From: Parapedobacter sp037190485
Lineage (GTDB): Bacteria; Bacteroidota; Bacteroidia; Sphingobacteriales; Sphingobacteriaceae
Direction: 5' to 3'
NCBI GenBank assembly: GCA_037190485.1
Contig: JBBCJB010000044.1
Coordinates: 1-64,000, forward strand
Length of the DNA stretch: 64,000 nt
Below are positions 18,185-26,835 of this stretch, piece by piece (the stretch's first letter is position 1; each line of letters opens with the position of its first letter). A program made the translations under genes and the position numbers. The notes below the pieces were generated by a model, which saw only the letters and a list, made by a program, of their open reading frames with translations, had not been told where the DNA came from and did not search any database.

Positions 18185-20440
18185 TCACAAATTCGTCCCA
18201 GGCCAGGTTTCCGGCTTACGTCCAAACCGCTTGCTGGGTTTCGGGCCCATCTTGAATACCAATTCACCACCTTCAAGCATTTCTTTATGGGTAATGTAGG
18301 TTTTCTCGTAGGGCTTCCCGTTCAGCGTGGCCGATTGGATGTACTTGTTCTTGGTGCTGTTGTTGATTGTCCGGATACCGAATTGCTTTCCGTTTGGCAA
18401 CTTGAAGACGGTTGCATCCGCGATGGGACTGCCGAACACGTATTCCCCGCTGGCTGGATTCACGGGGTAGAGCCCGGCGATGCTCCACACGGCCCAGGCA
18501 CTCATCTGGCCGGCGTCTTCATTGCCCGCGTAGCCGTCTGGTCCATCGTGGTACATGGAGTCCACGATCTGGCGTATGCGCTCCTGTGTTTTCCAGGACT
18601 CGCCGAGGTAGTTGTATAGGTACGCGATATGATGACTCGGCTCGTTGCCATGCGCGTATTGCCCGATGAAGCCGCTTACATCGGGCGAAGTATTTTCGCC
18701 GTGCATCAGGGATGGTGCGGCGAACAATTCGTCCAGCTTCTGGCTCAAACCTTCGTTGCCGCCATGCAGGGCCGCCAATCCGCGGACATCGTGGGGCACG
18801 AAGAACGAATGCTGCCAGGCATTGCCTTCGATGTATTGGCTCTTGTCGAAGTCGTGCTCGGACCAAAACGGATCGAACGGTTCCACAAAGCTGCCATCGC
18901 TGTTTTTCGCGCGCATGAAACCGGTTTGCCTGTCGAACAGCTTTTGGTATGACAGCGCCCTGTTCATGAACGTTGCATAGTCGGCCGTTTTGCCCAGTTT
19001 CTTCGCGACCTGGGCGATACACCAGTCGTCGAATGCGTATTCGAGGGTGATGGTTACGCTCCCACCGGCCTTGTCTTGCGGCAAGTAGCCATAGTGGATG
19101 TAATCGGGCACGCCGCGTATGGTTTGATGTGCGCTCTTGAGCATCGCATCATAAGCCCGTTCGGCATCCAGGCCTGGCCAATCCTTAAGGATGGCGTCGG
19201 CCAACACCGGTATGGCGTGATAGCCGGTCATGGTATTCGTCTCGCACGTGCTGAGGTCCCAAACGGGGAGCAATCCATTTTCGTCATGGAACGCCAGCAG
19301 GCTGTTCAGCATGTCGGTGTAGTTGGACGGTTGGGTTAGCGTAAATAATGGCTTCAATGCACGGAACGTATCCCAAAGCGAGAACAGCGTATAGCGTTGG
19401 GCGCGGCCTGTCCCTGTATGCACATGGCCATTCGCGTTCTTATAACTACCATCGGCATCTGAATAAAGGGTTGGGGCCAGCGCGGTATGGTATAGCGCCG
19501 TGTAGAAAACGCGCTTCAGTGATTCATCATCGGTATCGATCTTGACTTTGGCCAATTCATTTTCCCAGAGGTCGGCGGCCGATTGCCGTGCGCCGTTAAA
19601 GTCCCAGCCTTGGATTTCGTCCAATGCGGCGACAGCGTGTTCATAACCGGTCATCGATAACGCGACTTTGAGTTCGATGGTCCGGTGATCGTTGCCATCA
19701 AAAAAGAGCTGGGCAGCGACACCTTTCCCTTTGTCGTATGTCTCCGCCATGTCAATCATGTCGGAAGCCGAGGTGCCGTCGTGTAAGATGGCCTTGACGA
19801 CGGGCGCCGAGACCCTTGCGGCAAAATATACGCGCTGCACGTTGGCCCATCCAGTGGAGTATCGATAGCCGACGAGCGTGCTGTCATTGAGTATGCTTAG
19901 GTACGTTTCGGTGGGGGTGTCCCAGTTCCGTTGGAAACCGAGATCGAATCGGATGATCGGCGTGCTGCCGGTCGGGTACGTGTATCGGTGGTAGCCACAG
20001 CGCGCAGCCGCCGTCAGTTCAACACCGATGCCATTGTCGAGCAATACGTGGTAAAAACCCGGCGAGGCACGTTCGTTGGCATGGCTGAACGAGGCCGTCG
20101 CCGTTTTTACCGTGTCGCCTAGGGGAGCGGCAAGTGGCATGACCGAGATGTCGAGCCAATCGCCGATACCGGTGCCGCTGAGGTGCATGTGGCTGAAGCC
20201 AGCGATGAGGCTGTCACTGTAGTGGTAGCCGCTAACCCAGTCCCATCCATCGCGTCCATTGTCGGGGCTTAGCTGTACCATGCCAAACGGTACCGTTGCG
20301 CCGGGGAAGGTATGCCCGTGGCCGCCTGTGCCAATGAGTGGGTCGACATACGAAACGAGTGGATGTTGCGCCCGTGCGGGGATGTAGAAGGCCAAAACGA
20401 GCAGGAGTGGGCTTAAACGCGTTAGCACATTGGTTACCAT
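18185..20440 (-). CDS. GH92 family alpha-mannosidase, secreted
   Basis: 751 residues with a signal peptide (LLLVLAFYIPARAQ). The N-terminal domain starts VDPLIGTGGHGHTFPGATVPFGMVQLSPDN, the hallmark of glycoside hydrolase family 92. The catalytic (alpha/alpha)6 domain has YIEGNAWQHSFFVPHD, FIGQYAHGNEPSHHIAYLYNY and GNEDAGQMSAW, the conserved active-site and calcium-binding motifs. Family members are Ca-dependent exo-alpha-mannosidases trimming N-glycans or yeast mannan in the periplasm or at the surface. It is divergent from a LacI-type regulator 138 bp away and ends near the shared pnp terminator. Linkage specificity cannot be read from the sequence. Confidence 0.95.
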   Translation of the reverse strand: MVTNVLTRLSPLLLVLAFYIPARAQHPLVSYVDPLIGTGGHGHTFPGATVPFGMVQLSPDNGRDGWDWVSGYHYSDSLIAGFSHMHLSGTGIGDWLDISVMPLAAPLGDTVKTATASFSHANERASPGFYHVLLDNGIGVELTAAARCGYHRYTYPTGSTPIIRFDLGFQRNWDTPTETYLSILNDSTLVGYRYSTGWANVQRVYFAARVSAPVVKAILHDGTSASDMIDMAETYDKGKGVAAQLFFDGNDHRTIELKVALSMTGYEHAVAALDEIQGWDFNGARQSAADLWENELAKVKIDTDDESLKRVFYTALYHTALAPTLYSDADGSYKNANGHVHTGTGRAQRYTLFSLWDTFRALKPLFTLTQPSNYTDMLNSLLAFHDENGLLPVWDLSTCETNTMTGYHAIPVLADAILKDWPGLDAERAYDAMLKSAHQTIRGVPDYIHYGYLPQDKAGGSVTITLEYAFDDWCIAQVAKKLGKTADYATFMNRALSYQKLFDRQTGFMRAKNSDGSFVEPFDPFWSEHDFDKSQYIEGNAWQHSFFVPHDVRGLAALHGGNEGLSQKLDELFAAPSLMHGENTSPDVSGFIGQYAHGNEPSHHIAYLYNYLGESWKTQERIRQIVDSMYHDGPDGYAGNEDAGQMSAWAVWSIAGLYPVNPASGEYVFGSPIADATVFKLPNGKQFGIRTINNSTKNKYIQSATLNGKPYEKTYITHKEMLEGGELVFKMGPKPSKRFGRKPETWPGTNL

Positions 20441-20465
20441 AAGACTATCCGTATTACTTGGTGTA

Positions 20466-20475
20466 AAACTAGTTT
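20466..20475. promoter_or_regulatory. Candidate operator palindrome upstream of GH92
   Basis: AAACTAGTTT is a perfect 10-bp palindrome 26 bp upstream of the GH92 start, in the divergent region shared with the LacI-type gene. It could be an operator for that regulator. It differs from the longer palindrome on the other side of the region. Confidence 0.35.
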
Positions 20476-20536
20476 ATTATTCGTGAATGCGCACGATAAT
20501 TATGAATTATTTTGTTGGACTTCGGCAGAAAATACA

Positions 20537-20560
20537 TACGTTTGCGAAATCGCTAAACGT
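20537..20560 (+). promoter_or_regulatory. lacI-type gene promoter with overlapping palindrome
   Basis: TACGTTTG (20537-20544) matches the -7 consensus, with TTGG 18 bases upstream. A palindrome (20538-20560, ACGTTT...AAACGT with inner GCG/CGC) overlaps it. That arrangement suggests autorepression by the adjacent LacI-family protein. Confidence 0.5.
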
Positions 20561-20578
20561 TAAGCTAGTTTTGCTAAA

Positions 20579-21598
20579 ATGAAGAAAAAGATACTCATCA
20601 GTGACATCGCGAAAGATTTGGGGATATCCGTAACCACGGTATCATTCATCCTGAATGGAAAGGCCAAGGAAAAGCGGATCAGTGAAGGGCTGACCAAGCG
20701 GGTACTCGAATACGTACAGAAGGTAGGGTATAGGCCCAATGAACTGGCCAAGAGCCTGCGCACCGGCAAGACCAAAATCATCGGATTGGTCATCGAGGAT
20801 ATATCGAACCCTTTTTTTTCCAATATTGCCCGTCGGATAGAAGCCAAGGCCTACAGCAAGGGATATCGGATCATCTACTGCAGTACGGACAACCAGCCGG
20901 AAAAGACCATCGAATTGATTCAGCTCTTCCGGGATCGCCATGTGGATGGATACGTGATCACGCCGTCGGAAGGCGTACGGGATACCATCGCGTCGTTGCT
21001 GGCCAGTCAACTTCCGCTGGTGCTCTTCGATCGGTACATCCCCGGACTGGCCACCAACTATGTCGTCTCCGACAACATCAAGGGCGCCTACGATGCCACG
21101 GCCCATCTCGCTCAGCAGGGGTACAAGCGCATCGCGCTGGTGACACTGTATTCTTCCCAAACCCAGATGCGCGATCGAATGATTGGTTACATGCGGGCCA
21201 TTGATACCTATAAGCTACAACCTTACGTCAAAAAAGTCAATTTGGGAGACGATGAACCTACGACCATCGAAGATTTCAATACGTTCCTGAACGAGCAGCA
21301 GCCCGATGCCGTTTTCTTCGCAACCAACTATTTGGCGATTACGGGGTTAAAGGCCATAAAACAACATGACTTGCCAATGCCGGCCGTGGTTTCCTATGAC
21401 GACCACACCCTTTTCAAGTTGTTCACGCCGACCATCACGGTCGTTTCGCAACCGATCGAGGCGATTGCCGACCAGCTTATCAACACGTTGCTGAACCAAC
21501 TCGACGGAAAGGCGAAAGATACCAAGCAGATCAGCCTGCCGTCTGAACTGATCATCAGGGAATCTTCGCTGGCACAAATTTCATCGACAACGAGTTGA
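20579..21598 (+). CDS. LacI-family transcriptional regulator
   Basis: 339 residues. The N-terminal LacI helix-turn-helix is at about 6-28 (ISDIAKDLGISVTTVSFILNGK), with hinge-helix residues YRPNELAKSLRTGKTKIIGLV. A periplasmic-binding-protein-like ligand domain fills residues 63-335 (DISNPFFSNIARRIEAKA, VDGYVITPSEG, YDDHTLFKLFTPTITVVSQP). It is divergent from the GH92 mannosidase and probably controls it in response to a sugar. Its last 44 bp overlap the 3' end of msrB on the opposite strand. Confidence 0.93.
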   Translation: MKKKILISDIAKDLGISVTTVSFILNGKAKEKRISEGLTKRVLEYVQKVGYRPNELAKSLRTGKTKIIGLVIEDISNPFFSNIARRIEAKAYSKGYRIIYCSTDNQPEKTIELIQLFRDRHVDGYVITPSEGVRDTIASLLASQLPLVLFDRYIPGLATNYVVSDNIKGAYDATAHLAQQGYKRIALVTLYSSQTQMRDRMIGYMRAIDTYKLQPYVKKVNLGDDEPTTIEDFNTFLNEQQPDAVFFATNYLAITGLKAIKQHDLPMPAVVSYDDHTLFKLFTPTITVVSQPIEAIADQLINTLLNQLDGKAKDTKQISLPSELIIRESSLAQISSTTS

Positions 21599-22055
21599 CG
21601 CAATGCCGCGTGTTCTTTGCCGTGAATCGTTCGCCAAAGAACACATGTCCCAGGTGTCCGCCGCAGTTGGCGCATAGGATTTCCGTGCGTCGCCCGTCGG
21701 CATCCGGCACGCGTTTTACGGCACCCTCAATCTCATCATCGAAGCTTGGCCAGCCGCAGTGCGACTCGAATTTGTCTGTCGATCGGTATAGCGCTGCGTC
21801 GCACCGTTTGCACACGTAGGTTCCCTCCGACTTGTTATTCAATAATGCGCCAGTAAACGGCCGCTCCGTTCCTTTATGCAAGATGACGTATGCCTCTTCA
21901 GGGGTCAGGTCATTGTACTTTGTCGTATCCATCTTCATTGCCTTTGATGCATCCCCGGTTCGGTCGCGATGGCGATTCGTATTTCGCTGCGCGGCGGTTT
22001 CGCCACAGGCGGCAAAAACAGCGAAAAATGCCAGAAAAAACAAACGTTGACGCAT
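21555..22055 (-). CDS. msrB: Peptide-methionine (R)-S-oxide reductase, exported lipoprotein form
   Basis: 166 residues from ATG 22055 (MRQRLFFLAFFAVFAACGE), chosen because it gives a lipoprotein signal; the longer open frame has no conserved start. The MsrB fold is clear: zinc pairs CKRC and CANC(GGHLGH), a FESHCGWPSF motif and the catalytic cysteine in RHCVNSLSMKF. It repairs R-methionine sulfoxide, here probably in the envelope. The 3' end converges on and overlaps the LacI-type gene by 44 bp. msrA lies 28 kb away at 50399. The N-terminal TPEEAYVILHKGTERPF is normal for the family. Confidence 0.93.
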   Translation of the reverse strand: MRQRLFFLAFFAVFAACGETAAQRNTNRHRDRTGDASKAMKMDTTKYNDLTPEEAYVILHKGTERPFTGALLNNKSEGTYVCKRCDAALYRSTDKFESHCGWPSFDDEIEGAVKRVPDADGRRTEILCANCGGHLGHVFFGERFTAKNTRHCVNSLSMKFVPAKIP

Positions 22056-22461
22056 GTGTATCCATTGATTATCGTGAACGCGCGGATGAAAGCTCCACCC
22101 ATCATGCGAATATACGTTTTTTGCCGGTAAAAAGTTTTCACCGTAGTGCAATAATTCCGATGTCCGGGTCGGTGTGTTCCGTACACTACACATGGTAAAA
22201 AATATTATGGAAAAAACAAAATATCGGTTTTGCACACCACCCGATCCATGGCATCACATTTTATGAGAAAATGTGGTGTATGCGCTCAAATCGCAGATTT
22301 TAATCAATTTAGAACGATTATAAATTATTAAATTAGGTCATCCAATTGTCACCGATACAGCAATAAGTTATACTTTTGTGGCATTATTTGGAGGGTGTAA
22401 TTCCATTGATTCAGATAACCCAAATTGTTACATTCATCATAATCTGTATAAAGTGCTCAAT
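22056..22461 (+). promoter_or_regulatory. Divergent msrB/actA region with candidate act promoter
   Basis: No gene is seen in these 406 bp. TACTTTTG at 22371-22378 matches the -7 consensus 84 bp upstream of actA, with a TTG at 22346-22348 (spacing 22, slightly long). This is the only plausible promoter found for the 17-gene act/cox cluster. The rest is AT-rich, with no other structure recognised. Confidence 0.45.
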
Positions 22462-23748
22462 ATGAGAAATATCTCATTAGTTTTTGAAAAAATCGTTACG
22501 CGGTTATCCATTGCATTGGTGTTGCTATTGGCGGTTTCTTCGTTGCAAGCTCAGGATGTGAAAGAGGGCGAAAAGCTGTTCAAGGCCAATTGTTCGTCGT
22601 GTCACAAGGTTTTCGGTAAGTTTTTGGGGCCGGAGTTGGCTGGGGTGAACGAACGGCGTGAGGAAGGCTGGCTGATCAAATGGATCCACAATGCGCCCGC
22701 CATGATCGCTGCCGGCGACCCAACCGCGCTGGAATTGGACGCGCAATACCCCAGTGCAGCGATGTCGGCGTTCCCGACCCTGTCTGACGATCAGATCAAG
22801 AGCATTTTGGCTTATGTGACGTCCGAAGAGGAAAAGAAGGCCGCAGGCCCTGTTGTAGGCGGACAGACACCCGGAGTGGCAGGGAGCGGGGCAAGCGGGG
22901 ATGCCAGCGGTTTCATGATTTTTGGATTGATTGCCGTGATTGCCTTGGCGTTGGTGGTCATCTTGGTGCTCAATCGGGTCATCCGCACCCTGGAACGGGT
23001 GATTGTCAATAACAAGGATCTCATTCCTGAAGCCGTCGCTTCCGAAAAGGCAGGCACGGATTACGTTGCCAAGCTCAAGCAGTTGGCAAAGAATAAAAAA
23101 CTGGTGTTTTTTGCCGTCCTCATGGTCGTCGCGTTCCTGGCCTCAGCTGGCTGGAAGACCCTTTGGGATGTTGGCGTACATGAAGGCTACCAGCCGGTCC
23201 AGCCCATCAAATTCTCGCATCAGCTGCACGCTGGCGTAAACCAGATCGATTGCCAATATTGCCATGGAGGCGCCTACAAATCCAAGAATGCGTCCATTCC
23301 CTCGGCTAACGTATGTATGAATTGCCATAAGGCGGTAACCGCAAGCGACAAGTACGATGGCGAATTGTCGCCGGAAATCGCCAAGATCTATCGGGCGCTT
23401 GACTACAACCCCGAAACCATGGAATATGGCCCCAATCAGCGGCCGATTGAGTGGGTCCGGATCCATAATTTGCCGGATTTTGCCTACTTCAACCACTCCC
23501 AGCACGTGGTGGTGGCAGGTGTGGAATGCCAGACGTGTCACGGTCCGATCGAGACCATGGCCGAGGTATACCAATATTCGCCGTTGACGATGAAGTGGTG
23601 CGTTGATTGCCATCAAGAGACCGAAGTGAACCACAAGGACAATGCGTATTACGACCAATTGATCGCGGCGCACGAGCAGTTGAAAAAAGGCGAGAAAGTG
23701 ACCGCGGCCATGTTAGGTGGTTTGGAATGTGGCAAATGCCATTATTAA
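22462..23748 (+). CDS. actA: Alternative complex III subunit ActA, multiheme cytochrome c
   Basis: 428 residues from ATG 22462 (MRNISLVFEKIVTRLS), which gives a signal peptide ending SLQAQ; the upstream in-frame extension has no signal. Six CXXCH heme sites are present: CSSCH in an N-terminal monoheme domain, then CQYCH, CMNCH, CQTCH, CVDCH and CGKCH in the C-terminal multiheme domain. Two transmembrane segments lie between (about 162-186 and 210-232). ActA carries electrons within ACIII, which oxidises menaquinol and passes electrons to cytochrome c and the oxidase. It heads the act/cox gene cluster. Confidence 0.95.
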   Translation: MRNISLVFEKIVTRLSIALVLLLAVSSLQAQDVKEGEKLFKANCSSCHKVFGKFLGPELAGVNERREEGWLIKWIHNAPAMIAAGDPTALELDAQYPSAAMSAFPTLSDDQIKSILAYVTSEEEKKAAGPVVGGQTPGVAGSGASGDASGFMIFGLIAVIALALVVILVLNRVIRTLERVIVNNKDLIPEAVASEKAGTDYVAKLKQLAKNKKLVFFAVLMVVAFLASAGWKTLWDVGVHEGYQPVQPIKFSHQLHAGVNQIDCQYCHGGAYKSKNASIPSANVCMNCHKAVTASDKYDGELSPEIAKIYRALDYNPETMEYGPNQRPIEWVRIHNLPDFAYFNHSQHVVVAGVECQTCHGPIETMAEVYQYSPLTMKWCVDCHQETEVNHKDNAYYDQLIAAHEQLKKGEKVTAAMLGGLECGKCHY

Positions 23749-23800
23749 TGAATGATCGGATCCGTAATACAGACTACGCAATACTTTAGAAATAGCTTAA

Positions 23801-26800
23801 ATGGATAGCAACAAGAAATATTGGAAGGGTTTGGAAGAATTGCAACAGACGCCCGCGTTCGTGGCGCAAAGCAAAGCCGAATTTGCCGAACCGATTCCCG
23901 TAGAAGACGTGCTGAACGAAGCTGGTTTGAGCACCAAGACTCCCCGACGTGATTTCCTGAAGGCGTTGGGATTCGGATTGGGCGCAGTGACGTTGGCGGC
24001 GTGTAACCGGACGCCGGTTCACAAAGCGGTCCCTTACCTGATCAAGCCCGAGGAGGTGACCCCGGGCATCCCTAACTTCTATGCGTCGAGTTTCAAGGGA
24101 CAGAGCGTGTTGGTCAGGACCCGTGAGGGGCGTCCGATCTTGTTGGAAGCTAATCCCGCCGCGGTAGGGCTCAACTGCGGTACCGACGCGTCTGCACAGG
24201 CATCCGTATTGGATCTGTACGACATGTCCAAGCTAAAAGGCCCGAAGTTCAACGGAGCCGACATCAGCTGGGATGAATTGGACACCCATGTGGTGACCGC
24301 GTTGGATGCCGCCAATGCCGCGGGTAAGCAGATCCGTATCGTGTCTTCGACGATCAACAGCCCCTCCACCATCGCTGCCATCGCCCGTTTCACGGAAAAG
24401 TATCCGACCACGCGGGTCGTAGAGGTGGATGCGGTTTCCTACAGTGGCATCATCAAGGCGAACCAGGATAGCTTCGGCAAATCGGTCATCCCGCACTACC
24501 GGTTCGATCAAGCCGATGTCATCGTGAGCGTGGCGGCCGATTTCATCGGTACCTGGCTGAGCGGCGAGGAGCATACCCAGCAATATATCGCCAATCGCGA
24601 CCATAAGAGCCTGAAAAACGGCCGGATGTCGCGGCATATCCAGTTCGAAGGCGGCATGAGCCTTTCGGGAACGAATGCCGATGTGCGCATCGCCATCAAA
24701 CCCTCTGAGGAAGGCCCGCTGTTGATCGCGCTTTATAACGCGATCACCGGTAGCACGCTTCCGGGCGCGTTGGGCACGAATGCGAAGGCGCAGACCGCGT
24801 TGAAGCTGGTCGCTCGAGAACTTCAACAGGCGCGTGGCCGTGCTGTCGTGGTTGCCGGTTCAAATGATGTAGCCATCCAGACGCTCACCAACGCCATCAA
24901 CGTGGCATTGCAAAGCTACGGAAGCACGATCGATTTGGATAACCCGTCTTACCACAACCGGGGTGACGATGAAGCCTTTGCTTCGTTCTTGGCGGAAGCG
25001 AACCGTGGCGATGTGGGCGTGGCTTTCTTCTTGAACAGCAATCCCCGCTATGACTATCCCGAGGCTGGAGCGGTCAAGGAGGCCCTTGGCAAGATTACAT
25101 TCAAGCTGTCCTTTGCCGATCGGGAGGATGAAACGGCGTCCGAATTGGAAGCCATCGCGCCGAACCACAACTTCTTGGAGTCGTGGGGCGATGCGCATCC
25201 GCGCGGCGGATACTACACCATCGTGCAGCCCACCATCAATCCGGTGTACAATACCCGGCAGGCCGAGCAGAGCCTGTTGCTGTGGGCCGGTGAAAAGACG
25301 GATTACTATACCTTCGTCAAGGATAACTGGGAACAGAACATCCTTGCTGGAAGCGGCAAGACGTGGAAAGATGTCTTGCAAACGGGCTTCGAATTCAAGG
25401 GCGACCAGCCGACTACGGCTTATGGCTTTGATTTTTCCGGAATCGGTAACGTGGCCAATGCCATTGTCGCTGGCAGCAAGGCGCTGGCTGGCGGGGTGGA
25501 GGTACAGCTTTACCAAAGCATCGCGATCAAAGACGGCAAGCAGGGCAACAATGCCTACCTGCACGAATTGCCGGATCCGGTATCCAAGGTGACTTGGGAC
25601 AATTACGCGGCACTTAACCCGAAGTTCGCGGAGTCGTTGGGATTGGGCGAGCATAGTTTGGTCGAGGTGGAAGGCGAGGATGGCTATAAGGTCACCCTGC
25701 CGGTATTGATGCAGCCCGGCCAGGCCATGGGCACGGTTTCCATCGCGTTGGGCTATGGCCGCACCAAGGTGGGCAAGGCCGGCAACGGTGTCGGAAAGAA
25801 CGCCTATCCGTTTGCCAAATTGGTGAATGGGACGTTGCAATTCAACACCACGGCCAAATTGACCAAGGTGGCCGGTAAATACGAGCTCGCGCAGACGCAG
25901 ACGCACCATACCATCGAAGGCCGTAACGTGATCCGTGAAGCCACGTTTGCGCAATACAAGGAGAATCCCGGGCACAATGCGGGCCGCTGGACGGATAAGC
26001 ACAAGACGTACGATCTCTGGAACAAATACGAACAGCCCGGCCACAAATGGGTGATGGCGATCGATCTCAACGCCTGTACCGGCTGCGGATCCTGTATCGT
26101 GGCTTGCAACATCGAGAACAATATCCCGGTCGTGGGGCGTGATGAGGTCCGTAGGCGGCGCGAGATGCATTGGATGCGCATCGACCGTTACTACGCCATC
26201 GAACAGGACGGCAAGGCCTACACCAAAGAGGACGATATCGCCGACCTCGACGACATGGAGAGCGTCACGGTGGTGCACCAGCCGATGATGTGCCAACATT
26301 GCGAGCATGCGCCTTGCGAAACGGTTTGTCCGGTATTGGCTACGGTGCATTCTTCCGAAGGACTGAACCACATGGCCTATAACCGGTGCTTCGGTACGCG
26401 TTACTGTGCGAACAACTGCCCGTACAAGGTGCGCCGCTTCAATTGGTTCAATTACTGGAACGATTCGCGTTTCGATAATTACCTCAATAACGAGTTCACG
26501 CAGCTCGTATTGAACCCGGATGTGGTGTCGCGATCGCGCGGTGTCATGGAGAAATGTTCGATGTGTATCCAGCGTATCCAAGCCGGCAAGCTACAGGCCA
26601 AGCTAGAGAAGCGCCCGTTGAAGGACGGAGACATCAAATTGGCTTGCGGTTCGGCATGTTCGGCGAACGCCATCATCTTCGGGGATGCGAACGACCCGGA
26701 ATCCGAAGTGTCTAAAGCGCTGCGGAATGAACGCGTGTATTATGTGCTGGAGGAAATCAACGTGCAACCCAACATCGGTTACATGACGAAGGTGAGAAAC

Positions 26801-26815
26801 ACATACGAGGCTTAA
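23801..26815 (+). CDS. actB: Alternative complex III subunit ActB, molybdopterin-like and Fe-S protein
   Basis: 1004 residues. A Tat-type signal variant (TPRRDFLKALGFGLGAVTLAAC) directs export. A long molybdopterin-oxidoreductase-like region (about 60-730) follows; in known ACIII it has no cofactor. The C-terminal ferredoxin-like part has CTGCGSCIVAC, CQHCEHAPCETVC, CFGTRYCANNCPY and CSMCIQRI with CGSAC, enough ligands for three [4Fe-4S] and one [3Fe-4S] cluster as in ActB/PsrB proteins. It sits on the periplasmic side and relays electrons from quinol to the ActA/ActE hemes. It lies 52 bp after actA. Confidence 0.95.
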   Translation: MDSNKKYWKGLEELQQTPAFVAQSKAEFAEPIPVEDVLNEAGLSTKTPRRDFLKALGFGLGAVTLAACNRTPVHKAVPYLIKPEEVTPGIPNFYASSFKGQSVLVRTREGRPILLEANPAAVGLNCGTDASAQASVLDLYDMSKLKGPKFNGADISWDELDTHVVTALDAANAAGKQIRIVSSTINSPSTIAAIARFTEKYPTTRVVEVDAVSYSGIIKANQDSFGKSVIPHYRFDQADVIVSVAADFIGTWLSGEEHTQQYIANRDHKSLKNGRMSRHIQFEGGMSLSGTNADVRIAIKPSEEGPLLIALYNAITGSTLPGALGTNAKAQTALKLVARELQQARGRAVVVAGSNDVAIQTLTNAINVALQSYGSTIDLDNPSYHNRGDDEAFASFLAEANRGDVGVAFFLNSNPRYDYPEAGAVKEALGKITFKLSFADREDETASELEAIAPNHNFLESWGDAHPRGGYYTIVQPTINPVYNTRQAEQSLLLWAGEKTDYYTFVKDNWEQNILAGSGKTWKDVLQTGFEFKGDQPTTAYGFDFSGIGNVANAIVAGSKALAGGVEVQLYQSIAIKDGKQGNNAYLHELPDPVSKVTWDNYAALNPKFAESLGLGEHSLVEVEGEDGYKVTLPVLMQPGQAMGTVSIALGYGRTKVGKAGNGVGKNAYPFAKLVNGTLQFNTTAKLTKVAGKYELAQTQTHHTIEGRNVIREATFAQYKENPGHNAGRWTDKHKTYDLWNKYEQPGHKWVMAIDLNACTGCGSCIVACNIENNIPVVGRDEVRRRREMHWMRIDRYYAIEQDGKAYTKEDDIADLDDMESVTVVHQPMMCQHCEHAPCETVCPVLATVHSSEGLNHMAYNRCFGTRYCANNCPYKVRRFNWFNYWNDSRFDNYLNNEFTQLVLNPDVVSRSRGVMEKCSMCIQRIQAGKLQAKLEKRPLKDGDIKLACGSACSANAIIFGDANDPESEVSKALRNERVYYVLEEINVQPNIGYMTKVRNTYEA

Positions 26816-26835
26816 TCCATTCGAATTATTAGACT

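Noticed and set aside
24860..26581. 573-codon open frame antisense to actB
   Set aside because: actB is certain from its Fe-S motifs; the antisense translation is low-complexity His/Val/Arg-rich, as expected of a shadow frame.
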